DNA of 64,000 nt from Pratylenchus scribneri. Taxonomy: Eukaryota > Nematoda > Chromadorea > Rhabditida > Pratylenchidae. Position 1 is the first letter of the stretch; each line of letters starts with the position of its first letter. Under the pieces are notes generated by a model. That model worked only from the letters and a program-made list of their open reading frames with translations, did not search any database and was not told the origin of the DNA. Below are positions 51,405 through 62,934 of the stretch, piece after piece. A program made the translations under genes and the position numbers. The stretch covers positions 310,001-374,000 of the forward strand of contig JAQSEB010000019.1 in NCBI GenBank assembly GCA_030063045.1, written 5' to 3'.

Positions 51405-52165
51405 ATTAAACGAAGAAGAAATCCGCAGAAGAGGATATAAAAAGAATATCAACAGTCAACAATATTGTAGAGTAATTCCAATAAAATTAAATTATTTAAA
51501 TTCTTTAAAAATTACTAATAAATCTAAAAGATGGTTATAATCTTCTCCTTCTTAATCGGATTAGAGAAAATTACTAGAATAGTCTAATCCAAAGTCAGTG
51601 TTACAAAGATATTAATCTTAAAAAATTTTCAGTTACGGTTTTAAAATGCATCTATTTTTTGAAATCGAAACTGACTTGCAAAACCCTAATTTTTATAGAA
51701 TATTTTGATGCTGAGTTTTACAAAAAATTTTATACGACCCCGGGGATACGGTACCTCCATCTATGTGGAATATACTGATTCGAATGAATTTTGCTTCCAG
51801 GCATTTTTAAACAAACTCAAAATCTTGATCACTGATGAAACAAAAAATATCCTATTTCTATTTACAATTAAAAAAGATTCAATTCCACTATTATTTTTTT
51901 TATCATTGTTCATTAATCATTTCATTTTATTATCAATTTATTATTTATTGGTAAATACTAAATAATACCCAATGAATGATTATGGCTTATGGGAAGAATG
52001 ATTGTCGTTGGGGTTTTTTTTATCATTTTTGTATTATCATCAACAAATAAAATGGGTTTTAATTTTCTACGGAAATATAACAAAAAAATATTTTCATTTT
52101 CCCAAAATTAATAAATTAATTTTTTTAAATATATTTTTAATTAGCAAAATAAATTATTTCAAATA
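51405..52165. other. Intergenic stretch, no supported gene
   Basis: AT-rich. A short open frame near 51705-51965 is rich in Phe, Leu and Ile with no supporting context and is not called. Confidence 0.55.
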
Positions 52166-53113
52166 ATGTCCATTTTGCCTTTATTCACAATTTTATTGAC
52201 CATTCTCCTTCCTTTCACCAATGGAATGCGCCAACAAGCAGTGGGAGCCAAAGGTCAACTATTTTGTGGATCAACGCCAGCCGGGAATGTTCTGGTCAAA
52301 TTATTCGACAAAGATACCGGTAAATAAATATATGTACCTTATTTTCTCTATTAGAAGCCCATCATTTCCATCTCGGCCATTTCCGTCTCAGCAATTTTGA
52401 CGAACCATAGCTCATCAGCCAAACAACCAATCAAAATGATCAAAAATTGCATCTTATAGCCCTATATATTAGCTATCTATTTATATTGATCATCCAGAAC
52501 TGTTATGTTTTTTGACCAAGTTATGGCCATAAATACAAAAATAAAGGTGATTTTTCCAAGTTTTTGGTCATAACTTGGTCAAAACTTTACATTTTTGGAT
52601 AATCAGTATATCAATGGATAGCCAATAAATAGGGCTATTAAATGCACTTTAGATCATTTAAATTGGTTCATTGGGTGGCGAGCTCAAAATCGCTGAGACA
52701 GTGGCATGATGGAAATGTCCCTCTCGGTTTCTAGGCTTGGCTTCTAATAGATGAAATACGGTAATTTATTTTTCCTCTGTAATTTGAAGGAATGGATCCG
52801 GACGATGAATTGGACAGTACATATACGGATGGGAATGGACAATTCCAGCTGGCTGGCGATGAACGGGAAATGACCAACATTGATCCACAGCTGAAAATTT
52901 ACCATAATTGCAACAAAGGAATCAATGTAAAAATGTCCAAAATTATTTAAATATAAACCCATCAAATATTAGCCGTGTCCCCGCAAATGGATTCTGAACA
53001 TCCCCGACAAATATATCCATGCGGGCCAGGCCCCACCCAAAAAGTACTTTGACTTGGGCCAAGTCAATTTGGAGGTGGAAATTGAGGGCGAAACATTCGA
53101 TTGCATTCATTGA
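52166..53113 (+). CDS. Transthyretin-like (TTR) secreted protein 1
   Basis: Nematode-specific TTR-52/TTL family: small extracellular beta-sandwich proteins. Exons 52166-52319, 52790-52926 and 52973-53113 give 143 residues. The signal peptide is MSILPLFTILLTILLP. The core has KGQLFCGSTPAGNVLVKLFD, PDDELDSTYTDGNGQF, NIDPQLKIYHNCN, PCPRKW, IPDKYI and the C-terminal DCIH. The four conserved cysteines (LFC, NC, PC, DC) are present. It is the first of three tandem paralogues. Intron 1 carries a foldback element. Confidence 0.95.
52330..52762. repeat. Foldback element in TTR 1 intron
   Basis: The left side (CTCTATTAGAAGCCCATCAT, GTCTCAGCAATTTTGA) pairs with the right side (TCAAAATCGCTGAGAC, GGCTTCTAATAGATGAAATA). 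The inner arms (TTTTTGACCAAGTTATGGCC against GGTCATAACTTGGTCAAAA) make a second hairpin. It occupies nearly the whole intron 52320-52789. Confidence 0.75.
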
Positions 53114-54383
53114 TGAATTATTTTATGGGAAATATTGATGGTGAATAGATTCTAGAGGTTTAATGGTTTGTCCTAGACCCTAAAACCAATACCCAATCAA
53201 TAGCTCTATTTAAAATACATTATTTGATAATAATTTCGGCTTAGGTTTGACCAATTTTAACTTAGTTTTGAACCAAAAACCAAAATGGGTTTAAACGGTA
53301 ACCATGATAAATTATAATATCAATCGACACATCTTGATGAGATTTATCGTTGGGATATAAGATTTGGGGGTCTAGGACGCACCTTTAAATTTAAAGCATT
53401 CAAATATTTTCGCCATTTTCAATAATCTTTATGAAATTTTCAATGTTTTTCTGCCAAATTAAATTCCAACTTTTTAATTTGATCATTAATAAATCTTAAC
53501 AATTTCTACCATAAAATATGTCCATGAAATTTTGTATTATTTCCCAAAAGCCATTTTACTATTTCTCAAGAAGATAAGATTGAACAAGAGGTACTAAACA
53601 ATTTTGGCCAAATTTTTCCCTAAAAACCACAAATCGTAAAATTGAGGGAGGAAAAATGATAAGCATCAATCAAAAAGTAGATTGAGAATAATTTTGTTTT
53701 ATGGAATTGGCCCTCATAAGAGTCCAACATGGACTATTATTATTTTCAATAAAAAAGACAGGAAATAAAATTCAATTATATAAAAATTTGGCCTAAAAAT
53801 ATTGATGAGTCACCCTTTTATCTTATAAGAATTGGTGTGTTTTTGTCAAAAATAAATTGAATTTGTGGAAATATTTCTTTGACTCGAAATCTATTAGTCA
53901 TCCAAAATTACATTTTCAGACTCAAAATTTATTTCCAAATATTTTTAGGACCAACAAAAATAAAGGTTCAACGTCCAATGAACATTCCCCCCCCCCGTCT
54001 ATATATCCACTGACAATCCTCGAATTCTTATTTATTTTCACTCCATCCATCCACCCCAATCCACTTTTTTCGTCAACATCCTCTGCCATTGGGGGCCAAT
54101 TGGCCCAAAATGTGATTGGCCCGGGAAAACAACACATCTTTCTCATTCAACACATCACCACACTAAATCCCATTCAATCCAATTATCCTTCAAAATTGAT
54201 TCCTCTCATCAGTCACTCAATTGCCTATCATCAATCCATCTCTATGCTCCCACCAGCAAAATTCACATCATTTTCCTTCATTTTAAATTGCCTAAAATTC
54301 CTTCTAAAAATTTACTATTATTAAAACCAAAAATTGCCAAGCATTCCAAAAATCTTAGTAATTTTAGAATCTTTCAGCAAAAA
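53114..54383. other. Intergenic stretch with a dispersed repeat
   Basis: About 53165-53383 is an inverted repeat: GGTTTGTCCTAGACCCTAAA on the left mirrors GGGGGTCTAGGACGCACC on the right. The inside has AAACGGT and a CATCTTGATGAGATTTATCG block that also occurs in SWI/SNF introns (5058-5100, 11190-11230). The rest is featureless; the open frame 53857-54324 lacks support. Confidence 0.55.
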
Positions 54384-55476
54384 ATGAAATCTCAAAAAAT
54401 GTTGCAATTTTCTTTAATCTCCATTTTTCTGCTTCTCCTCGCCCAAATACCCTCCCAAATTTGGGCTTTTCGAACGCAAGCATCCGGCATAAAAGGCCAA
54501 TTATTTTGTGCCGGAAAACCGGCCAGCGGTGTTTTGGTGAAGCTATTTGATGAGGATGACGGTGACAATTATATATTTTAATTTTAAAAATAAATTACTC
54601 AAAAGGACCCGATCCGGACGATGAATTGGACAGTGGATATACGGATTCGGCAGGCAGATTTGAATTGAGCGGATCCACAATGGAACTGACCAACATTGAC
54701 CCGGAGCTGCGAATTTGTAAGGAAAAAAATTAGAGAAAATAATGGAAATTTGCTAATTCCAGAAACTGATTGGATAGCTAATTTTAATTCTGAAAATTTA
54801 TCAATATGGGTGGATTAGCTTATTTATCAATCTCGACTTTTTCTAAACTCCATAAAGACTTGAAAATAGGATCATGCGACTAGGCATAGTAGATTTAGCA
54901 ATCTTAAATTGCTATGACTTATTTTGAAAAGCTGATCCATTATTTAAATCCAAATCGGTTTTAATTTTAAAAATTGAACCGTTATTTAAACCTAAACCGG
55001 TTATGATTTAAAAAGTTGAACAACTAAACCGGTTTTGGTTTACTAATTTTGCCTAATAAGACTTAATATCGATTTGAAATTAAAATTTCATAGATTAAAT
55101 TGACAAAGCCGAATATAATGAGCCTATACTAAAGTCTCCAGGTTATCTTGTAGCCAAGATTTCCAAAACTTTCCAGCCAATTCTCTGATAAATTCCCGAA
55201 TTTAGCACTAATTTTCAAATATTTAACGTAACATTGATAAAATCCTCTCTTCAAAAAAGATCATGATTGCAATATGCATGTGCCATTGTGCAAAAGGGAA
55301 TGGGTCATTGGCATTCCGGACAAATACATCAGTGCGGGCACACATCCAAGGAAAATTATGGATTTGGGCGCTGTCAATTTGGAGGTCATCAATTAATATA
55401 TTAAATTAATTTTGTTTAAAATATTCCTTAATTTCAGGTTGAACTCGAGGACGAAAGCCGAGATTGCATTCATTAA
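54384..55476 (+). CDS. Transthyretin-like (TTR) secreted protein 2
   Basis: Exons 54384-54561, 54606-54716, 55260-55384 and 55438-55476 give 150 residues. The signal peptide is rich in Leu (LISIF LLLLAQIPSQIWA). The core (KGQLFCAGKPASGVLVKLFD, PDPDDELDSGYTDSAG, TNIDPELRIYHDC, IPDKYISAG, RDCIH) is close to the first TTR gene. The first splice site sits at the same phase and place (after the KLFD-acidic loop), which shows tandem duplication; an extra intron before the C-terminal exon is shared with the third copy. The 543-base intron 2 holds a foldback of AAACCGGTT-type arms (about 54940-55130). Confidence 0.95.
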
Positions 55477-55618
55477 AAATAAAATTCTCCCTTTTGCCAA
55501 TTTCCCAAACTTTAATAAAAACTTTTTTCACAATTTATTTTTCATTTTATTTACGTTTTAAAACGTGAAAATATTTTTGAATTATTAAAAATTAATTTAT
55601 TTATTAAAAAGGCACAAA

Positions 55619-56289
55619 ATGTTTTTCCGTCTAATTGGCCTTTGCCTCCTTCCCAGCCTAATTTTGGCCTCAATTGTGCCCGAACAACACAGTGGCATTC
55701 AATCATATCGAGTAATTTATTTGGAATTAATATTTTTAAAAATATATTTTTTAGGTCAAAGGCAGATTGATGTGCGCCGATCAGCCAGCGGCGAATGTTC
55801 GCGTCAAATTGGTACAAAAAATTAATTTTAAATAAAATAATCTTTATTAAATTGTAAAATTAGGTTGACGATGATTTTGGCCCAGACCCGGACGATGATT
55901 TGGACAGTGGATATTCCGATTCGCAAGGATATTTCCAGCTGAGTGGGGACACAACCGAATTGACAACCATCGACCCACATTTGAAAATTTGTACGGAAAA
56001 ATATATAAATTTATTTTAGTGGGTATATTTTAGATCATGATTGCAACGATGGAATGATTCCGTGCCAACGCCGTTGGAAATTTGAATTGGTCTGACATTT
56101 ACAATAATAATTTATTTTACTTATTTTAGCCCAATCATTACATCACCAGTGGGAAGCACCCGCAAAAAACATTGGATATTGGCACTTGGAATTTGGAGGT
56201 CAGTACAAAAGAAATAAATACTGTAATTATAATAAATGATCCCCCTTAAGGCAAAAATGCCCGGTGAAAGTCATGATTGCATCCATTAA
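55619..56289 (+). CDS. Transthyretin-like (TTR) secreted protein 3
   Basis: Exons 55619-55711, 55755-55811, 55864-55990, 56034-56089, 56130-56198 and 56251-56289 give 146 residues. The signal peptide is MFFRLIGLCLLPSLILA. The core has KGRLMCADQPAANVRVKL, GPDPDDDLDSGYSDSQGYF, TTIDPHLKIYHDC, IPCQRRW and HDCIH. It has two more introns than copy 2 and starts only 142 bases after the copy 2 stop. All introns are 40-52 bases. It is more divergent from copies 1 and 2 than they are from each other (FELPNHYITSGKHP replaces the IPDKYI motif). Confidence 0.94.
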
Positions 56290-56968
56290 AACTTGAAAGA
56301 GGAAATATCGTAGAAGGAAATTAATTCTTGGCAATCTACCTAATTGAATATATTTAAAACAATTTAAAATGGCATTTGAAAATAAATAAAATGATTTTTA
56401 ATTTCTAAAGTAATTATTTTATTATTACAAATTCATTAAAACTCCACCACAATTGACTCTATCTATGTTTATGATTAATAATAGAAAAAAAGTTAGGGAT
56501 TCAGAACTGGAAATCGAAGAAGGGCACTGGTTGAGCTGCGGCTTTGCTTTCACTCTCGAAGGCTTCTTTTATCCATTTTCCTTGGTCTTTTGCCAATGTT
56601 TAGGTTTTATGAGTGCATAGAATAGAAAAGGGAAATAAAGAAAACCAAATCTCTCGGAGAGGCACATTCGTTGCGCTTATACCGTGCTCTCTTCGCTCTC
56701 TCTCTCTCTCTCAAAATTAATGGCCACCATTGGCTAGTGGCCAATGGTTTGGCGAGCAGCGTTCTCTCATCCTCCAAGCTTCACTTGGAATGCACACTTG
56801 TCTTATGCGAAAAATTAACGAAAAATTCTTAAAATTTTTATTTCAGAATAAAATTCTATATTCAAACAACAATATTCTTTAATATATCTTAAACTTTGAA
56901 CAAATCCTTTATCTCCGGGGCTGACACTGGCATTATACTACGGCTGACGAAAAGAGGATAATTAAAAA
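56290..56968. other. Intergenic stretch upstream of the F-box gene
   Basis: No gene seen. Contains a (CT)n tract at about 56690-56714 just upstream of a less AT-rich stretch, and probably the promoter of the next gene. Confidence 0.5.
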
Positions 56969-59246
56969 ATGAGGTGAGTAGGGATTAATTTTATATTTCG
57001 ATCATATTCGTGTAAAATAGGGAATCTATGAATCTACTAACAAAAATGAGAAGCTAAATATAATAATCCTATATGGGCTTTTTAGTATTGAATATGATAT
57101 TCTAATAAATAATTGTATTATTCGATTCTAGATTTTTATCAACAATCTAACAATTGGCCATATATGTTGAGAGACTTAGTCATAATCATAATAATTGTTA
57201 AATAGCGCATAAAAGAGAAAACAATTCCTCAATTTAGCCATTATTTGCTGCCAACCGAGACTTGGTTTGAAATTTTCCAATTCATTTGGCTCCGAGATTT
57301 GGGCGAATCAATTTCGTTGGTCAATTTCTACTTTCATTCAATTGCCTTTCCAATTATTCACAATAAACCGCGCAAAATTTGTCTACTCGATATTAAAGCA
57401 GTTGATGGAGAAGAGGAAAGCTGCGAACAATACATAATTTCGTCAATTTGTCCAAAAGAAAGAATGAGGTATAGTTCGTCCGGACTCCGGAGTCGATTCC
57501 ACAATCCACAATAAACAAAGGGCGGTATAGATTATAGATATTGGCCCACAAGTTACAACGGTGCATCATTCAATTCGTCATGATCGATACTTTAGGAAAT
57601 TTCAATTACAGATCGGTATACCCTAATCTTAGCCCCTAAACCCTGGCCCAAAACCCCTAAAACCCATGCCGCCCTGAACCATAACCCTAACCCTAGCCCC
57701 TAAACCGGATTGTAATTGAAGTTTAATATAGTAAATCGACCACGACGAATCGATGAGCCTACTCTCGAGTCTGTACTCTGTACGATGCCTTGAAGCTGAG
57801 ATTCCCGAAATTAGCTAGCCCAGACCCCTAGCTAATCCCAGGAATAGCCAATTCCCAGAATTATCTGTTACACTTATATATTTTTATAGCTGTTTCGATC
57901 TCAATATGAAACCACCGGAAAATATCATCAGAATCAATTCATTGGGAATTGAAAGTGTTAATGCGGGTAAGAAAGTAATTTTTAAAATACCCAATAGCAA
58001 TATTTATGGTTTTGAATTGCAATTTTAGAGCAATAAAAAGAGGGGGTGGGTCTAAAAGTCCAAACATAAATTTTATTTTAATTTATTAAAATGTGCTATG
58101 TAGATTTCCTAGATTGAACTAATTGAATGCTATCTTATTAAAAAAAATAATTTTTTTCGTTGCTTTATATATAGAGTAAATCGCCTTACTTTAAAAGTAA
58201 TGTTAATCCACTCCACATATATGATCCGTATATTTAATAAACTCAAAAATATTAAACGTACATAATTGTAATTTATTTTCGTAATTTCTAAATTTTATTT
58301 TTTTAACAAAAAAAAGGTGTTGTCAATTTCCTGAAATATTTGTGCCAATATCAACTTATTCACGAGGTGATGTTGTGGGAAGAACAAACGTTGGATGCAT
58401 TAGCACGCCTTTGGCCCGAAAGTTTTTCTGGAAAATTTCTTCGCAAAATTGTAATCCAAAATCATCTGCGCGTTGACTATGAAAAATTAAAATGCTATGA
58501 ATATGCAATGTGAGATATATTTTATTCTAATTAATTAATAATTACAATAATTGCAATGGCGGGTAAAAATGATTGGAAATTATTTTTCAGCCGAAATTTA
58601 GTTCCCTTGAAAAATTAAAATAATATTTCGTTTGATTTAATACTTCCATGGATAATTTTTAAGGCCAAGAAAAATCTACTCTCATCCTGCATTGTTGAAT
58701 TTTCCGGGTAAATTGATTGCATTGATCGGCGACAAACGAAAATACCATGTTGGGCCATTGGTCCATTGGCTGCATTGGCGTGCAATTGGAAAATGGCACC
58801 CAAAACGGCGACTCCAAATCACAGTTATAGGAGAACTTAGCGAAATGTTTTTGACCAAATTTGTTTCGGCAATTTTGGAGGTGTGTTTAATCTTTAATGA
58901 AGGCCTAACAAAATATTTTTTAAAAAATTTAAAATTTTTGGTATTTTTAATGTGTAATTTATTATAGAGGAAAAAATGAAACCGCAAAAAAAACAATTAG
59001 GTTTGAATAAAACTTTTATTATTAAAATTTTTATTTGTATTGATCAATTTAATATCATTTAAGCGTTTTTTGAATGCCAAGAAGATTTGTCCATTCCGTG
59101 TTCAATTTCTGACATTCCATCAAGAATGGCCCGATTTGTTGGAACAACCGGAGCGAATAAATTTAAAAACTGGAGAATCGCTGCACTTTTCACGGGATAT
59201 AAAAGAATATAAAGGAATGATCAGATATGAAATTCGTAGATCTTAA
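56969..59246 (+). CDS. F-box-type protein
   Basis: Six exons in frame: 56969-56973, 57238-57468, 57890-57966, 58317-58509, 58664-58880, 59064-59246; 301 residues. The first coding exon is only five bases (ATGAG), spliced to give MSHYLLPTETWFEIFQFI, an N-terminal F-box (conserved LP.E.W.EIF and the FHSIA.PIIHNKPRK end). F-box proteins bind SKP1 in SCF ubiquitin ligases and recruit substrates. The rest (LARLWPESFSGKFLRKIV, GPLVHWLHWRAIGKWHPKRR, a basic C-terminus) resembles nematode-expanded F-box proteins of unknown substrate but shows no named domain to me. A possible extra exon at about 58592 was tested and breaks frame, whereas the direct 58509-58664 join is clean. Confidence 0.82.
57555..57775. 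repeat. Foldback repeat with telomere-like CCCTAA tract
   Basis: ATTCGTCATGATCGAT and TTTCAATTACAGATCGGT on the left are mirrored by CCGGATTGTAATTGAAG and CGACCACGACGAATCGAT on the right. The loop is degenerate CCCTAA/CCCTAAACC repeat (57620-57706). It lies in the F-box gene intron 57469-57889. Confidence 0.65.
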
Positions 59247-60676
59247 TTAATTATTTTATAATGAATAAATTGTTAATAAACTTGAGGCAATGTTTATACA
59301 ATTACTTGGGTTTTTTGTTTAAATTGATGAATAATGAATGATTTAATAAATAAATTAAATTTTTTATCCCATAAATGAAAAATATTTAATGATATTTTTA
59401 ATATTATTGATTGATTCAAATTTCATGGCCAGAGCCTTTATGTAGGAAGAAGACAGTGGGGGACGTTTCATTCCCGCCGGTTCATCGCAGCTACATTTGA
59501 CGAGTCATAACTCAGCAAAGAAGAAACCGTTTGAGCCAATCTTGGTATCATTGGATAGAGCTATCTAAGATCTATTGAATAACATTTAAAGCTTTTTCGA
59601 ATAATAGAAATTTAATTGGCTTAAAGTCGAAAAACTGAATAAAAGTCGCCATTTCCCTATTTGGAAGCTTGTAATCATGCGAATATTGAACTTTTCACAT
59701 ATTACTCTATACCATTTAATAAAGCTTAAATAGCTCTATTCAATGATACCAAGATTGACTCAAACGGTTTCTTCTTTGCTGAGTTATGACTCGTCAAAAG
59801 TGGCTGGCGATGAAACGGCGGGGATGAAACGGCCCCCTCCGGGAAGAAGATGTCGAATAAAAATTAGTTTTTCCTTGTCCGGACTACAGTAATTCGTGTC
59901 GAATTCTTGCATAATTGATATGTGTAATTGACTCGCAATAATTTAAATTTTAAATTAATGAATAAAGATAACACTAATAATTCATTCGTTTTGTCAGAAA
60001 CCGGATTAACCAGACCTTGTTAGGTATCTTTAAATATACCTAAATGATCATATTCGATCAATTTTTGGCTTTTTCTACTATTGCTGACATTCTATTCATT
60101 ATTCCCATTGGTTGAATCCAATTCACAATTTGGTTAATTTGACTTAAGAAAAGTGGATGATGACAATTAATAATTTGGCACAATAAATGCCTAAATTTTT
60201 TCCTTGTCGAATTTTCTCAAAATATATCAGAAATATTTTGCTTTCCTACCGGGCATTCTTGATTGACTGAATTGTAAAGTTACAGTCTATAATACTATGT
60301 ATTTATTTTTTCTATTTTATTTTCGAATCGGAATTTTTATGGAAAACCCATTTCTTTCATTTCTGACAATCATAGATTCATGGAATAAAATGATAATTTA
60401 ATCAAAATTAAGGTAGCAATGTTTTTCAATTCCAATCCCACAAAAAATTTTGCCTTTACTCAGTATCACAGTCTATTGTTTGATTATATTAAAAAAATAC
60501 AAGAAAACATCACATTTTGCCCAAATGACTTGCCCAAATAATTTAATTTCAGTCCACCGCACCTCTCCCCAAAGAGGGCTAATAATTTTTTCTTTTCAAT
60601 TTCATTTATTCTTTTTCCATCGGCCAAAGTTTTTGTATATTTAAATTATTTTCATAAAATCCCATAACCCATAAAA
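59247..60676. other. Intergenic stretch with one MITE
   Basis: No supported gene. Holds the element at 59454-59841; the remainder is AT-rich. Confidence 0.55.
59454..59841. mobile_element. MITE (388 bp) with 9-bp target duplication
   Basis: The left end (CAGTGGGGGACGTTTCATTC) pairs with the right end (GGGATGAAACGGCCCCCTCC then G). The inverted repeat runs about 130 bases and includes a perfect block, ACGAGTCATAACTCAGCAAA. The flanks repeat GGAAGAAGA (59445-59453 and 59842-59850). A 9-bp duplication suits MULE-like elements; an 8-bp reading would suit hAT. No coding capacity. Confidence 0.85.
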
Positions 60677-62787
60677 ATGTCCGCAAATTTGTTGGAAATA
60701 TTGGATGCAAATATTTGGATGAATGTTTTGCGACTTTTAATTGGAATTAATGCATTGATCACAAATTCTTTCCTGATTTATTTATTTGGACGTTTTCCGG
60801 AATTAAGGAAAAATCTATGCAATAAATTGATCCAATTGAATGCAATTATGGATTTTATTTGCGGTAAATTGCAATCTATAATTTTAATTTTTAATTTCAC
60901 AGGTTTTGGACCAGTGTTTCGTGCTATTTTCAATTTTTATACGGCTGAAGCTCAAATTAAAGAATTCTCGAAAATAACATGTATTTTTCTGGGCTCTCCC
61001 TACACTTTTGGCTATTCCGCCAGTCAAATTACATTTGTCGCCATATCAATTGATCGGCTTATAGCAATCGCCAGTCCATTCGGTTATATGGACCATAAAA
61101 GAGTATATCGAATTTTTAAATTTTTAAATAATAAGTATATTAATACTTTTAAAATTAACTCTTTATAAAATTATTTTACTTTTTCATTTAATTTTAGAAT
61201 AAATTTGCATTTTTGGTTGGATTTTTTGCTTTTCTTTTTGGCACAATTAGCATGGTTATGCTTTTTATTGGACTTAATGTGAATGAACCTTCGACTCAAT
61301 GTTCCACTCCTCTCAATTCTGGACCATATTTTTCTACTTATTGGACAATTTTAATGGGAATTTGCACTTTACTTATATTCTGTTAGATTAATATTAATAC
61401 ATTTTTTAAAAATATATCGCCATTTTCAGCGAATTATGTTGCCATTTTGATATTCTTTTTCAAGCAAAAATCTGCGAACATTCAAAATCATGCATTTTCA
61501 ACAAAGCAACAGGAAATAAAAACCAACCAACAGATAAAATTGACAAAAACAATTGCTTTAATTTTGTTGATTTACACAATTGCTTGGGCCATTCCCACAT
61601 TTATTTGGCTAATATTTTTAGTAAGTTTTACATCTATGGGTCATCCATACTAGTGCAAATGCGAATGCTATTTTATTTAAATTTTTCATTAATTTAAAAT
61701 GATAAGAAATAATTCAATAAAATATTATTATGGATTATATTGAAAATAAAGTTTTTTAGTGTTTTCTGTTATTTTAATTTTTTATTTTCCCAAACATTTT
61801 GTATTTTTCCAAGACATTTTGTGTTTTTATTTCTAAAAAGTTTTTATTTCCACAAACATTTTGTTTCTGTTTCTACAAACATTTTATGTTTTCCAAATGT
61901 TTGTGTTTTTGTTCTATAACACTTTTTTCATCAAACATTTTATCTTTTAATTTCTACAAACATTTTGTTTTTTAATTTCTACAAACATTTTGTTTTTAAT
62001 TTCCACAAACTTTTTTGTTTTTAATTTCTACAAACATTTTGTTTTTAATTTCTACAAACATTTTGTTTTTAATTTCCACAAACATTTTGTTTTTATTTCC
62101 ACAAACATTTTGTTTTTAATTTCTACAAACATTTTGTTTTTATTTCCACAAACATTTTGTTTTTAATTTCTACAAACATTTTGTTTTTAATTTCTACAAA
62201 CATTTTGTTTTTAATTTCCACAAACATTTTGTTTTTATTTCCACAAACATTTTGTTTTTAATTTCTACAAACATTTGTTTCACCAAACATTTTGTTTTTG
62301 TATTTATACAAACATTTCGTATTTTCCCAAACATTTTGTGTTTTCGTTTTTCCAAACATTTTATATTTTTGTTTTTTCCGAACATATAGTGCTTTTTTTA
62401 ATTTTTTTTTCTTCCAAATTATTTGTTCATTTTTTATTTCAAATTTTTAATTTAAATGAAAGTAAAAAATTTAAACTAGGTAGTATCTAGTATGCACCTT
62501 TGTGTTATCTAGCTAATGCCTTTTTACATATGTATTTTCTAAATATATCAAACAAATTTAAGTTATTGGATTCGAACAATAAAATGCGGATGAATTATGT
62601 GAGCTATGCCCAAGGATATGTCACTGCGAGTGGTTGTGGCCTAAATCTATATATTTATATATTCAAACATGCCGAAATTCGACATTATACAATGAAAATG
62701 TTTGGTTTTAAAGGAAAGACAGCAGATGATGGGAAAAAATGGGCCATCCATACACAAATTCAACAACAATCCACAAATCAACATTGA
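60677..62787 (+). CDS. Seven-transmembrane chemoreceptor (srsx-like GPCR)
   Basis: Exons 60677-61102, 61198-61381, 61430-61620 and 62563-62787 give 341 residues. The first exon has an optional in-frame 39-base intron (60864-60902) with GT and AG ends; removing it gives 328. Seven hydrophobic segments are visible, for example RLLIGINALITNSFLIYLFG (TM1), ITFVAISIDRLIAIASP (end of TM3, with a DR motif in place of DRY), FLVGFFAFLFGTISMVMLF (TM4), TIALILLIYTIAWAIPTF (TM6) and NLYIYIFKHAEIRHY (TM7 end). The pattern fits nematode srsx chemosensory receptors. Intron 3 (942 bases) is mostly satellite. Confidence 0.88.
61785..62400. repeat. 23-24 bp satellite array in the chemoreceptor intron
   Basis: About twenty units of ACAAACATTTTGTTTTTAAT plus TTCT or TTCC, with decayed units at both ends. 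The reverse complement, AACAAAATGTTTGTAGAAAT, aligns to the unit at 47040-48840 (AACAAAATGTTTGGAGAAA), so the two arrays are one family in opposite orientation. This version contains TAA and is not open. Confidence 0.93.
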
Positions 62788-62934
62788 TGATTTTCTTTTA
62801 CGTGGGGCTTAATTGTTAATTGCCTGTCTAACATAAAGGGGCTGAATTTTGAGTCTAATTTGGAGGATTTTGAATTAAACTATATAAAAAGGTTTTTCGA
62901 CATCCTGGTGTGTGCGGAAATCAAAAAGGAGGTG
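62788..62934. other. Short spacer after the chemoreceptor
   Basis: No feature seen; it leads into the GC-rich repeat block. Confidence 0.5.

Noticed and set aside
51705..51965. 86-codon plus-strand gene after the IR receptor
   Set aside because: Low complexity, no plausible partner exons, no family resemblance.
58592..58620. Extra exon of the F-box gene
   Set aside because: It introduces a stop or the wrong phase, whereas the direct 58509 to 58664 join restores a clean frame.
61785..62400. CRISPR-like array
   Set aside because: Units are contiguous without unique spacers, and the context is a eukaryotic intron.
62500..62520. tRNA-like text near CTAGGTAGTATCTAGTATG
   Set aside because: No cloverleaf arms or conserved A/B boxes could be drawn; no tRNA or rRNA gene was found in the window.
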